A DNA stretch of 64,000 bases, taken from positions 587,995 through 651,994 of the forward strand of contig SCFE01000002.1 in assembly GCA_004352715.1 (NCBI GenBank). Reading direction: 5' to 3'. Positions 44,068 through 54,172 of the stretch are shown piece by piece; the stretch's first letter is position 1, and the number at the start of each line of letters is the position of its first letter. A program made the translations under genes and the position numbers. The stretch comes from Hofstenia miamia. Its lineage: Eukaryota; Xenacoelomorpha; Acoela. The notes under the pieces were generated by a model. The model worked only from the letters and a program-made list of their open reading frames with translations. It was not told the DNA's origin and did not search any database.

Positions 44068-47000
44068 GAGGAGCTGGCTACACATTCATTAAAAACTTAT
44101 AAACCTAGGAAACCTTTTAATGAAATTGTAAATACCCCCCAATTGAGTGACTTGATAGCCCCCTCAACCTCATCCACAGCAACTTCTTCTGTTAGGTCAG
44201 AGCAGAATGAAGAAAGAAGAAGAAAAATTTCCAGAGTTGGTGATGAGACCCTTCACCCCTATTACACGAGGAAAGCTACTGCTATAACACGTGACAATAT
44301 ATCTGATGAGACAAAGGACCAACTTTGTTGTACATATAATAGCTGTGAAATGATTTGTTCCATAGACGCCATTTCATTCATTATAGATGCTTCTCATCGT
44401 CCAAAAGTTAATACTATTATCTGCTACAACTCAAGAATGATGGAAGGGCTTAGTCGCCTATACTGGTGCAGTACCGTTCACACTTTCTTTGATGATGACT
44501 TTAATATTTCCAACTTATGCCAGTTTCTAAATAGTGGCAAAATAATTGACAGCTTTGAGTGTGTCAACATCAATTTTCAAAACCTTTTATTTATCTACTT
44601 TTTAAGGATACATGAGATACAGATGGATGACATTATGGAACAGATTGAGATAGCATACCACATAGCAAAAGTCGAGGGTATACGCCGCATCATGATAGTC
44701 AGAGGTGAGCAAGAGGATACAGTACCAGAGCCTATTGAAAACCTACACTTCTGTATGGAAAACTTTTTGATATTATCTAAAGACGATTATATTCCTCTCT
44801 CATTGCACACAATGAGCCATCTACCCATTTCTAGGCTCCTATACACAGATTTGCTACTATGCCAGTGAGTACCATCACTGTCTAGCTGTTGATCAGAAAC
44901 TTGTCATTGACGTTATCCTTCAGTCACAAACCTTAGTGGTGACAGATCCAAATACCCCATCACTACTCACAGTAACCAACATGCACGTGAGTTTCAGATT
45001 TGCACAGAGTGAACAGATGCTGCATGAGATTCAAACCATATGGTCTGACCTTAAAGCAGATTTTAACCCTGAGTCTGATTGGCCCTGCCTGGATATAGTG
45101 AGCCCTCTAAAAGTTACCACTCCTCAGTTGAAAGAACACTCAGAGACATTAAAGTTTCATATAATACGCAGGACACGAAGAACTTCAAAGAACGTCTGTT
45201 CACAGAGAAAAACCTACCTGACATTTACACCCAAGGAGCCATCTGGATCCTTGCTATTTATTTAACGAAAGAACCACAGTTGCAAATACTGATGACACAT
45301 GAAAAAAGGTCATCTCTTACAAAGATAACCATACACGAAATAGCTGTTTGCCCCTTATTGTGGAAAGTAAAGAATTGGTTGCTTTACAAATGTAGTCCCC
45401 CCTCCTCTCCAGGAAAAACGAAAAAACCCATGGATAAATTTGAAAAATATTATGCCCAACTGGTGGGGGCGAATAGTGTGACAGGCAAGATGTCCATCAT
45501 GTTAACTAGCAATCGACTTGGTATTTGTCTGTTGGACATAAATATTTTTTCTGACATAGTCAAGAAATATATGTAGGGCGCAACAGCAGAAACTAAATTT
45601 GCGATTTATTATTCAGATAATGCTCCAATGAGCACTAGACATTTTGTGCAATGATTGCCAGGGTCAACGCACCAATTCCTGGACCAGATTAACAAGCATG
45701 ACATCCCTGAAAAACTGAAGCTCTATTCTGCTTGCATCAAATGAGGTATCCAGAATGTGGTTACAGCCAATTTATTGAATCAGCGCAGCATGTCAACAAT
45801 GAGGGACAGATAATTCCCATCACCATCTTTAATCAGGTGATGCGGATGCTGGAACAATTCTATAGGGACGAGGAACTATTGGCATCCTCAGCAGTACAAC
45901 TGTCACCCCACATCCGCGATTTAATTGAAAAGGTGAATTTGGAGAAATTCGTTGGAATGCTATATCCCCCAAGCCGACACCTCAATGGTCTGTAACCAAG
46001 GATGAACATATACTCATGGTTGAACACAACCCTAGTGAGTTTCTCGATGAACTTATGGTACAACAGAGAGTTTTGATTGATAGTCGTGATAAAGATGTTC
46101 TCTCTTTAATGCAATGGTGTTTACTGAAATGTTCACCAAGAAGGAGTTGGTCATTCTGCAATCCCTGGGGCGACACATAGTTCTGGACGTGGAGTGCACC
46201 ACTTCCCATGTGCGCATCTCTAATCAACAGATCGAATACCTGCAACAGAGAGGACTATGAGGAAAATTTTGGGATACAATAAAAGATGTGCAAATAAACT
46301 ACCCAGTGACTATTGGGACCACCACCTTGGCCTCCCCTGCAGGCTTTAGTGATCTTGAGAAGAAGATAAAGACCTCAAATCTCTTGTGCATTCCGCCACC
46401 TACTATTGAGACACCCCTGATACAGCCCAAATGGAAGGTAAGAAAACCGAAAAAGAGGGTCACAGCACATTTATCTGACAAGGTTAACTTTGTGAATAGC
46501 AAACAGGAAGTGATTAAAGCCAGCTGAACAGGGGAGTATAAAGTCATGAGAGAAAAACTTATCACAGGAGGAAATCCTGAACACATCTTCATTGATGGCA
46601 GGCTAACTATCACAGATATCTTCACACGTGGACTACCAGTGCACATGCAGCTACAAGCAATACACGAAAAAATTGCAACATTACAGCCTCATGTACTGAT
46701 CCTTTTTCAGGTGGCTAGTGACTTGATGTGGGTCAACAATGTAGAAACTATCACCTGGTATTATGATGTCATGAAAAGGATAGAGATTATCATGATGATA
46801 AGAGCTAATGTGTCTGACCCAGAGCAAATGACACTCAGTCAAGTTCAGGAATATTGTTCACTGTTCATTAACCATGTGACTATGATGGGGTCCTTGAGGC
46901 AAGTGTTTATACACTTCTACCCAGATACAGAGATTAGTGCAGAAGACGCACACACATCTGACACCAATGCAATGATGACATTGATGATTGCCCTCAAGGG

Positions 47001-47292
47001 TCTTTGGCTGTACAAGAGATTTTATGATACTTTCACAAGATGGTTAAATAATCTAAGAAGGAATTGTCCCGTCAGTAACAGGATGCCAAAGATTAAATTT
47101 ATACGATTAAAAGATAAAGTAGTCACCCAACGAGAAGTACTCATGCAGATTAAGAGAGAGCCACAATACACTGAGGTCCAAACGTGGGATGGTGAATTAG
47201 CTACCAAGATGATAATGGCCACTCAAAATATTGTGTCTGGGCCCACCCTCCAACTGTTACTGAAAATTAATTTGAGCATGGGGGGCATGTAG
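44068..47292 (+). pseudogene. Long third ORF downstream of integrase, family A (unknown protein)
   Basis: Up to about 1075 codons between pol and the 3' LTR, broken by several stops and shifts; open pieces include 44068-44868, 45079-45576, 45732-45995 and 46546-47292. Landmarks: KISRVGDETLHPYYTRK, IIDASHRPKVNTIICYNS, LWKVKNWLLYKCSPPSSPGK, FWDTIKDVQINYPVTIGT, GNPEHIFIDGRLTITDIFTR, and QMTLSQVQEYCSLFINHVTM followed by GSLRQVFIHFYPDTEISAED. I see no membrane segment, signal peptide, envelope-like cysteine pattern or known catalytic motif. It overlaps the 3' LTR by five bases. A diverged homologue lies in the same place in family B, so it is a genuine component of these elements. There is no clear ATG near its 5' end, so it may be expressed by frameshift, splicing or fusion to pol. 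Confidence 0.75.
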
Positions 47293-47438
47293 AGTCACTT
47301 GGGGACTTTTTTTGATTTTATTCTTTATCAGTTATTTTGTATTTTCACGTCACTATGACGTCAGCACTTATTTCAATCTTAGGTTGCTATTGTTAATTTG
47401 ACGTCCCCTCAGTGGTGCTTATTATTATTGCTCAAATN
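47288..47438 (+). repeat. Family A LTR, first 151 bp, cut at an N joint
   Basis: It begins TGTAGAGTCACTTGGG after a G-rich polypurine tract and stops at a single N (47439). CRE-like site at 47356-47363. Confidence 0.85.
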
Positions 47439-47439
47439 T

Positions 47440-48110
47440 ATCTTCACACGTGGACTACCAGTGCACATGCAGCTACAAGCAATACACAACAAAATCACAT
47501 GCAATACACAACACATGCTGATTCTTTTTCAGGCAGCTGGTGACTTGATGTGGGTCAACAATGTAGAAACTATCACCCAGTATTATGATGTCATGAAAAG
47601 GATAGAGATTATCACGATCATAAGAGCTAATGTGTCTGACCCAGAGCAAATGACTCTCAGTCAAGTTCAGGAATATTGTTCACTGTTCATCAACCATGTG
47701 ACCATGATGGGGTCTTTGAGGCAGGTGTTTATACACTTCTATCTGGACACAGAGATTAGTGCTGAAGATGCACACACATCTGACACCAATGCAATGATGA
47801 CATTGATGATCACCCTCAAGGGTCTTTGGCTGTACGAGAGATTTTATGATACTTTCACAAGATGGTTAAATAATCTACGAAGGAACTGTCCCATCAGTAA
47901 CAGGATGACAAAGATTTGATTTCAAAGACTAAAAGAGGAAGTGGTTACCCAAAGAGAAGTACTAATGCAGATCACAAGAGAGCCACAATACGCTGAAGTC
48001 CAAAACTGGGATGGTGAGTTAGCAATGAAGATGATATCAGCCACTCAAAATATCATGTCTGGGCCCACCCTCCAACTGTTATCCGAAAATTAATTTGAGC
48101 AAGGGGGGCA
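47440..48110 (+). pseudogene. Second copy of the third ORF's 3' end, family A
   Basis: It repeats 46618-47287 with several percent divergence (for example GDLMWVNNVETITQYYDVMK and EDAHTSDTNAMMTLMITLKG). A stop occurs at 47917-47919, after which the frame is broken. It leads into a second 3' LTR. It differs at many sites from the first copy, so it comes from a different element insertion. Confidence 0.85.
48101..48110 (+). other. Polypurine tract
   Basis: AAGGGGGGCA directly before the LTR, the expected primer for plus-strand synthesis. Equivalent tracts precede the LTRs at 47288, 52451 and 62706. Confidence 0.7.
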
Positions 48111-49174
48111 TGTAGAGTCACTCAGGGACTTTTCTTTTGATTTAATTATTTATCAGTTATTTTGTATTTTTATGTCACCATGACGTCAGCCCTTATTTTG
48201 ATCTTAGGTTGTTATTATTAATTTGACGTCCCCTCCTTGGTGCTTATTATTATTGCTCAAATTGAATTTATNTTGTAAACAAAGGCAGGTAATAACTTGA
48301 TTCTTGTATAAAACCTGAGAGACCTGTAGAGAACATTTAATAGATTTTATCTACTCTCAACTGCTGTTTTTACCGTTGTATTTTTTCTTTATATTATATC
48401 TTTATGAAAACTATTGCTTAAGATTGGCGACAATTTGGGAGTGCTTTATCCAGTCCAAATTGTGGACCCATTAGGTTATGTATATGGTTAGATATATGGA
48501 AATAATAAACCTTTCATTCATAGTTCAANNNNNNNNNNNNNNNNNNNNNNNNNNNNNNNNNNNNNNNNNNNNNNNNNNNNNNNNNNNNNNNNNNNNNNNN
48601 NNNNNNNNNNNNNNNNNNNNNNNNNNNNNNNNNNNNNNNNNNNNNNNNNNNNNNNNNNNNNNNNNNNNNNNNNNNNNNNNNNNNNNNNNNNNNNNNNNNN
48701 NNNNNNNNTGGTTAGATATATGGAAATAATAAACCTTTTGTTCATAGTTCAACACATACATGCACTTATACAATCTAACACTGTGATGATACCATGCTGT
48801 TGGCTAGCACGAATATCTGGCAATTACAGATTATTTAATAGTGAGCTGAGAGATAACAATTAAAATGAGATCCTGTATTTTTCAATGTGAGATAGAAATT
48901 AAAAAGTGAGACAAATAGGGTAGCACCAGTCAATAGGTTAAGCACTTTACTTCTGGAGACCCCGCTTTGGCTGGAAGCCATACAAATTGGTTATCTTGGA
49001 TTTTACCTAAAGTAGTTGGTTACTTGGATGAATTACCAATGTTACATCTATAAGTTATAAGTTCTATGTTATTCTATTTCTTGGAATCATGGCTGTAATG
49101 CAAATGCTATTTAAACCTTCTGCAGAGTCAATTAAGTTTCTAGTTAAGTTACCCTACCAGCCCATGATTCTACA
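48111..49174 (+). repeat. Family A 3' LTR of A2, with internal gaps
   Basis: Starts TGTAGAGTCACTCAGG and ends TTCTACA at 49174, followed by TTAG. A single N at 48272 replaces about 50 bp. A 180-N gap (48529-48708) splits it, and the roughly 45 bp before the gap recur directly after it, so the gap is probably an unmerged overlap. Confidence 0.88.
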
Positions 49175-49644
49175 TTAGGAAGCTGCTCAATATTAAAGCA
49201 TTTATTAAAGCCAATATATTTTGGTAATGGCTACATGTAATATTAATTAAGCAGCTAGTAACAAGTCCAGTTGTGAACAAACAAAACACTTTTACAAAAT
49301 AGAGTTTAAGTTGAATTGTGCAATGTATTGAATATGCACTGAGCTAGGATAGGGTACACATAAACTGTATCAATGAGCTGAGATGTGGAACTCAATCATT
49401 GAAGGAGTTGGTGAAACTGGATGTGGAGATCAGCTTTGGGCAGATGCCCATTATCAATCCTTGGAGAGATTGCTTCATGGCTTCATCACCTAAATAGTGA
49501 ACAGTTAAATCTAGTTATATTATGTTAACAGTGATAAAAGCTAAAGAAGTATCTAAATAAGTAAATCCCTACCCGTAAAACTATGACTAATGTTATACAG
49601 TAACAAAGGATAAACAGTAATGATGCCTGGTAGAGGATGTTACA
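49175..49644 (-). repeat. Element E left arm, inner part
   Basis: The reverse complement matches 54873-55345 throughout and 50409-50592 up to the gap. Its outer edge begins TTAGGAAGC, continuing the arm interrupted at 35225. Confidence 0.85.
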
Positions 49645-49928
49645 TGGTGATGGTGACAGCCAAGAACAGCAACTTTTGGAAAATAAACATTCAGTAGAAC
49701 AACCTGCATACTATGACATAATCTACAAGTGAAAGTGGAAATTAAGCAACAAGACAACTACATGAAGAACAAACTAGTTAACAGAGAGAACTACCCAAAA
49801 CCAAACCAAAGCACTTCAACAGGATCCCAGAATCATGATCAAGAAGAAGTACCACTACAAACCAAAAAGAAACTATTACAAAAGGTAAGAAAGGCAGTGC
49901 AAAGAAAACAGCACCCAGGGCAGTAACC

Positions 49929-50414
49929 CCTAGAACAATGTGATCACCACCATATTCTGGTGAAAATTCATCCCCAAAAACAGAACTACAGTCTTTCAAT
50001 TCACCCCCAGAAACAAGCCCCCAGGAAATAGTTGACATGCTGAGAAAGAGCCAGGAAAACAAAGCACTTCTAAAAAATGAAATTGAACAGCTAATAAGCA
50101 AGGTCAAACAGATGGACTAACAAAACAAAACCATTCTGAGTGAAATCAAGTTAAACATGGAGATGCAACTAGACAAGAAAAGCAAATGATTCCAAAGTGA
50201 GATCAAACTCTTCACACACCCACTATCAGAGTCTAACAAAAGATTCTTAGAACAGAATCAACAATGGCAGGAAAAAAATCAGCAACTGGAAAGGACAAAT
50301 AGACAGTTAATAGAGGATAATGATCTACAAGCAGGAGAATTGAAGCAACTAAAAGACAAATTAAAACTACTACAGTTGATGGAAGAAGAAAACAGGGGTA
50401 ACATGCAAATGTAA
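49929..50414 (+). pseudogene. Coiled-coil protein of element E, broken
   Basis: One frame ending at TAA 50412-50414 reads GENSSPKTELQSFNSPPETS, then a heptad-rich stretch (EIVDMLRKSQENKALLKNEI ... NKRFLEQNQQWQEKNQQLER ... ELKQLKDKLKLLQLMEEENR). Two in-frame stops interrupt it, near 50118 and 50187. An adjacent frame (49729-49926) may be its N-terminal part. The composition resembles coiled-coil gag or LINE ORF1 proteins, but no diagnostic motif is present. The stop lies at the inner edge of the right arm. Confidence 0.45.
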
Positions 50415-51916
50415 TATCCTCTACCAGGCATTATCACTGTTTATCTACTGTTACTGTATAACATTATCTGTGTTATTGCAGGTAAGGATTTACTTGTTGT
50501 TACTGCTTGACTAGTTTCTTCTGTTAACTTATGTAACCTAGAATTAACTGCTCACTGTTTAGGTGACAAAGCCATGTGGTAATCTCTATAATNNNNNNNN
50601 NNNNNNNNNNNNNNNNNNNNNNNNNNNNNNNNNNNNNNNNNNNNNNNNNNNNNNNNNNNNNNNNNNNNNNNNNNNNNNNNNNNNNNNNNNNNNNNNNNNN
50701 NNNNNNNNNNNNNNNNNNNNNNNNNNNNNNNNNNNNNNNNNNNNNNNNNNNNNNNNNNNNNNNNNNNNNNNNNNNNNNNNNNNNNNNNNNNNNNNNNNNN
50801 NNNNNNNNNNNNNNNNNNNNNNNNNNNNNNNNNNNNNNNNNNNNNNNNNNNNNNNNNNNNNNNNNNNNNNNNNNNNNNNNNNNNNNNNNNNNNNNNNNNN
50901 NNNNNNNNNNNNNNNNNNNNNNNNNNNNNNNNNNNNNNNNNNNNNNNNNNNNNNNNNNNNNNNNNNNNNNNNNNNNNNNNNNNNNNNNNNNNNNNNNNNN
51001 NNNNNNNNNNNNNNNNNNNNNNNNNNNNNNNNNNNNNNNNNNNNNNNNNNNNNNNNNNNNNNNNNNNNNNNNNNNNNNNNNNNNNNNNNNNNNNNNNNNN
51101 NNNNNNNNNNNNNNNNNNNNNNNNNNNNNNNNNNNNNNNNNNNNNNNNNNNNNNNNNNNNNNNNNNNNNNNNNNNNNNNNNNNNNNNNNNNNNNNNNNNN
51201 NNNNNNNNNNNNNNNNNNNNNNNNNNNNNNNNNNNNNNNNNNNNNNNNNNNNNNNNNNNNNNNNNNNNNNNNNNNNNNNNNNNNNNNNNNNNNNNNNNNN
51301 NNNNNNNNNNNNNNNNNNNNNNNNNNNNNNNNNNNNNNNNNNNNNNNNNNNNNNNNNNNNNNNNNNNNNNNNNNNNNNNNNNNNNNNNNNNNNNNNNNNN
51401 NNNNNNNNNNNNNNNNNNNNNNNNNNNNNNNNNNNNNNNNNNNNNNNNNNNNNNNNNNNNNNNNNNNNNNNNNNNNNNNNNNNNNNNNNNNNNNNNNNNN
51501 NNNNNNNNNNNNNNNNNNNNNNNNNNNNNNNNNNNNNNNNNNNNNNNNNNNNNNNNNNNNNNNNNNNNNNNNNNNNNNNNNNNNNNNNNNNNAATGTGAA
51601 ACAAAATAAGAATTCCAAGTAAAATTCTTTATCAAATTCTTACAATGGTTTTTAATCTATTTATAGTAAATCCAGAAGAAGTACCTGTTGATTCAAATTT
51701 AAATTTCTGCCAAGATGGCGGCTGTAAATAATGAAAGTGTCATTTAGTCAAAAAGTATTTTTATCAACAGATACAAATATCTCTTTTTTGACACATATTG
51801 TTTCTTGGTTGCATAATACAAATAAATCTTAAATATTTTTAAATCATCTTTTCTTTGATCTGAATCCCTTCTGCTGGACATTTTGCAGCTTATTTGAGAT
51901 TTATGTGGATGATGCT
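50409..51916 (+). repeat. Element E right arm, with 1000-N gap
   Basis: 50409-50592 matches 54873-55052 directly and 49644 back to about 49470 inverted. After the gap (50593-51592), 51593-51916 matches the outer arm part. The solo arm suggests that only about 600 bp are really missing. Confidence 0.8.
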
Positions 51917-52450
51917 TCAGCTACTCAACTAGAAAAAATCCACAACTCACTTGACTATAACCAATACTATGATGTAACCAAGCATATTGAGATCATTACC
52001 ATGTTATGTGCTGGCATTACAGACCTGGAAGAGATGACACTGCAGCAAGTGAATGAGTATTGTTAGCTCTTTGTCAACCACACTACCCATATGGGATCTC
52101 TCAGAGAAGTCTTCCTTCACTTTTATCCTGATACCAAGATTAGCGCAGATGATGTGCATACCTTAGACACTGATGCCTTAATGACGCTCCTTATCTCCCT
52201 CAAGGGCCTTCATCTTTATGAGCATTTTTATGATACCTTCACCCAGAGTTTGAACATGTTGCAATGAAATTGTCCTATTAGTTTGAGGCTACCAGAGCAG
52301 AAATATTTCAGGTTACACAGCAAAACCATCACTCAATGGGATGCATTAATGCATGTCACCAGGCAACCCTGCTATGCAGAAGTTTCATCCTGGGATGATA
52401 TATTGGCCAAAGAAATGATCAAAGAAGCCTTAACTGTGCAATGGGGGGCA
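51917..52450 (+). pseudogene. Third ORF, 3' end, family B (copy B1)
   Basis: It starts inside the ORF (YSTQLEKIH-type block) at the edge of element E and continues MTLQQVNEYC, GSLREVFLHFYPDTKISADD, LISLKGLHLYEHFYDTFTQS and SWDDILAKEMIKEAL, ending at the G-rich tract before the LTR at 52451. Stops occur near 52063 and 52265. It closely matches 62160-62640. Confidence 0.8.
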
Positions 52451-53321
52451 TGTAGAGTCACTCAGGGCCTTTCTTTTATTTTGTTTCAATTTTAGGCACT
52501 CTCAAATCAATTTGGTGCTATTTAGTCTAGTGATTTTATTAATTTGTAATCTTTTTGAACTTAAGTTTCAAACTTAGTGATTGTCCCCTCAAGCTTTGGA
52601 TTATGTGTAATTGCTCAGTTAATTTGCAAGGGAAATGAAGTTTTGTAAAAAATGTTAAATATTTACTTTCTTTTGTAATAAATAGGGAACTCAAATGTAA
52701 GCAAACATCAAATAAATTTTGTTTGATTTTTTTATTATTTTATATTTTACTAACCATTTTAGCTCTGGTATGAATTTTATAATAATGAAATTGTAAGATC
52801 TGGTGATAATGTGGGAGGAACTCCACTGTGCCTGGGGTATAACTTGCTCCATGACAGATGTGAGCCCATATTGTGGTTGCTTTAGGCTATGTATAGGCAT
52901 AGGCAATAAAAGAACTACAACATCTATCAATAGAACATGCACAAATTATGACACAATGCAAATATACTATGCTGTTGCCATACATGAATACATGGTAACT
53001 ACATGTTATTTAATATCTTTATTACATGAGATGAGAAGATGAACAATGAGATAAATTATTTGTATTGAGCTAGAAATTAAAACTTGAGACACACAATTAG
53101 CACCTTGGATTGTAAGGATGGATTCTAAAGGCTTGGCTTTGGTGAGATGCCATGTGCATTGGTCACTACTTTAACCATCTTAGAATTACTTTTTTCTACA
53201 ATGAAATTGGTGAATTGCTGATCTTCATTTGTTTTGTTAGAGCAAGGGATGTTCTTGGTTATGGTAATCTTCTGCAACCTTTGTACTGCTTGAACTGCTA
53301 GATGCACCCAGTGATTCTACA
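52451..53321 (+). repeat. Family B LTR (3' LTR of B1), 871 bp
   Basis: TGTAGAGTCACT...TTCTACA. It is related to the family A LTR at the ends, but the interior differs. It follows a polypurine tract (ATGGGGGGCA). Confidence 0.85.
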
Positions 53322-53683
53322 ATCTGTATTAACAAAATTGATAATAAATTTACATGTAAAAATCACTAAATATTATTCTAATTATAATTGATTAAATGTT
53401 CATTGTCAGATGAGGTTCCTTTACACTTGCACCCTTTAATCATTAAATGAGGCTGACATGAATGCTTTTCATTTGCATTCTGTCACAATAATACAAGATG
53501 AGGAAGAGTGTAATTCACTAACAAAATAGTCTCAACTCATTTGAAATGATGCAGATATTTGGATGAATATGATATCTAACTCTTATCAGGATGGCAGTTA
53601 CAAAGTGTAATACTTGAGGAGATACTTGTTATGATTTATATTTATCATTCAATGTTATAGTTATCCATTTATTTTTCTATTTT
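53322..53683. other. Spacer between family B LTR and a foreign gag fragment
   Basis: About 360 bp, AT-rich, no gene. It may be the leader or LTR edge of the retroelement whose gag follows. Confidence 0.4.
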
Positions 53684-53750
53684 AGATCATTGAATAAAAG
53701 CTTATTCAAGAAGCTTGTTTTGCAAATACTACAGTTTTATTCAATGATCT
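53684..53750. repeat. Perfect 16-bp inverted repeat, 35-base spacer
   Basis: AGATCATTGAATAAAA (53684-53699) and TTTTATTCAATGATCT (53735-53750) are exact complements, ten bases before the gag ATG. The spacer contains a second small AAGCTT palindrome pair. The hairpin may be a leader structure or the end of a small element. Confidence 0.7.
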
Positions 53751-53759
53751 TCAAGTATC

Positions 53760-54172
53760 ATGATGAAGTTCAAACCGCCAGAACTTCCAGCCAACCCCTC
53801 CAATGAAAAATGGGGATGGTGGAAGCAATGCTTTACTGACAGGCTGTCCATCAATGAAATCACAGATGTGCACAAATTGACATTCCTTAGGTAATATGCT
53901 GGGGCAGGACTATTTGACATTCTACAAAGTGCAACAACTTTCACAGAAGCAATGAAATTGCTTGACTCCCAATTCAAAACCCCAACCCATGTGATATATT
54001 CATGACATCAAGTTCTTACAAGCAAGCAAGGACCAGAAGAAAGCATCACTGACTTCATTAAACAAATGCAGATTCTTGCTGAACAATGCAAGTGTACTTC
54101 TCAAAATGCCCTTCAACATAAAGAAGCACTGCTTAGGGATGGACTTGTCTCTGATTTATGTTCAGACAATTT
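53760..54172 (+). pseudogene. gag: gag fragment of another LTR retroelement, cut by the family B LTR
   Basis: ATG at 53760, MMKFKPPELPANPSNEKWG, then KWGWWKQCFTDRLSINEITD, AGAGLFDILQSATTFTEAMK, LLDSQFKTPTHVIYS, and GPEESITDFIKQMQILAEQC. This is the retrotransposon-gag capsid pattern common in invertebrate gypsy-type elements, and it is unrelated in sequence to family A/B gag. Stops occur at about 53892 (TAA) and 54003 (TGA). The frame is interrupted at 54173, where a family B LTR begins, so family B inserted into it. Confidence 0.7.

Larger units (their letters stand above)
35226..49174 (+). mobile_element. Ty3/gypsy-type LTR retrotransposon, family A, copy A2 and associated LTRs
   Basis: The outer LTR edges at 35226 and 49174 are flanked by TTAG on both sides, and the empty site survives in the solo E arm at about 55338-55346. 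Inside lie a truncated LTR (35226-35967), unrelated DNA, a second 5' LTR (37131-38018), gag, pro, RT, RNase H, integrase, a long third ORF, and two 3' ends (47288 and 48111). Single-N joints at 35968, 47439 and 48272 suggest that at least two copies were spliced together by the assembler. The coding region has stops throughout and lost catalytic residues. Confidence 0.8.
34584..51916. mobile_element. Element E: long inverted-repeat (foldback-like) element split by a gypsy insertion
   Basis: Two inverted arms of at least about 1.1 kb flank a 765-bp centre. The left arm is 34584-35225 plus 49175-49644 and the right arm is 50409-51916 with a gap. The left arm is interrupted by gypsy copy A2 (35226-49174) with a TTAG target duplication. 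A solo arm at 54873-55896 shows the uninterrupted order. The centre carries a broken coiled-coil ORF. No transposase is seen. The outer ends share about 10 bp, GGATGATGCT, but the flanks do not show a target duplication, so the exact ends are uncertain. Confidence 0.65.

Noticed and set aside
43782-44085. Cysteine-rich minus-strand frames at the pol/third ORF junction
   Set aside because: Several overlapping frames arise from locally GC-rich sequence; none is conserved in the family B counterpart.
44068-47292. Third ORF as a retroviral-type envelope gene
   Set aside because: The position fits, but no signal peptide, fusion peptide, membrane anchor or envelope cysteine pattern is visible in either family.
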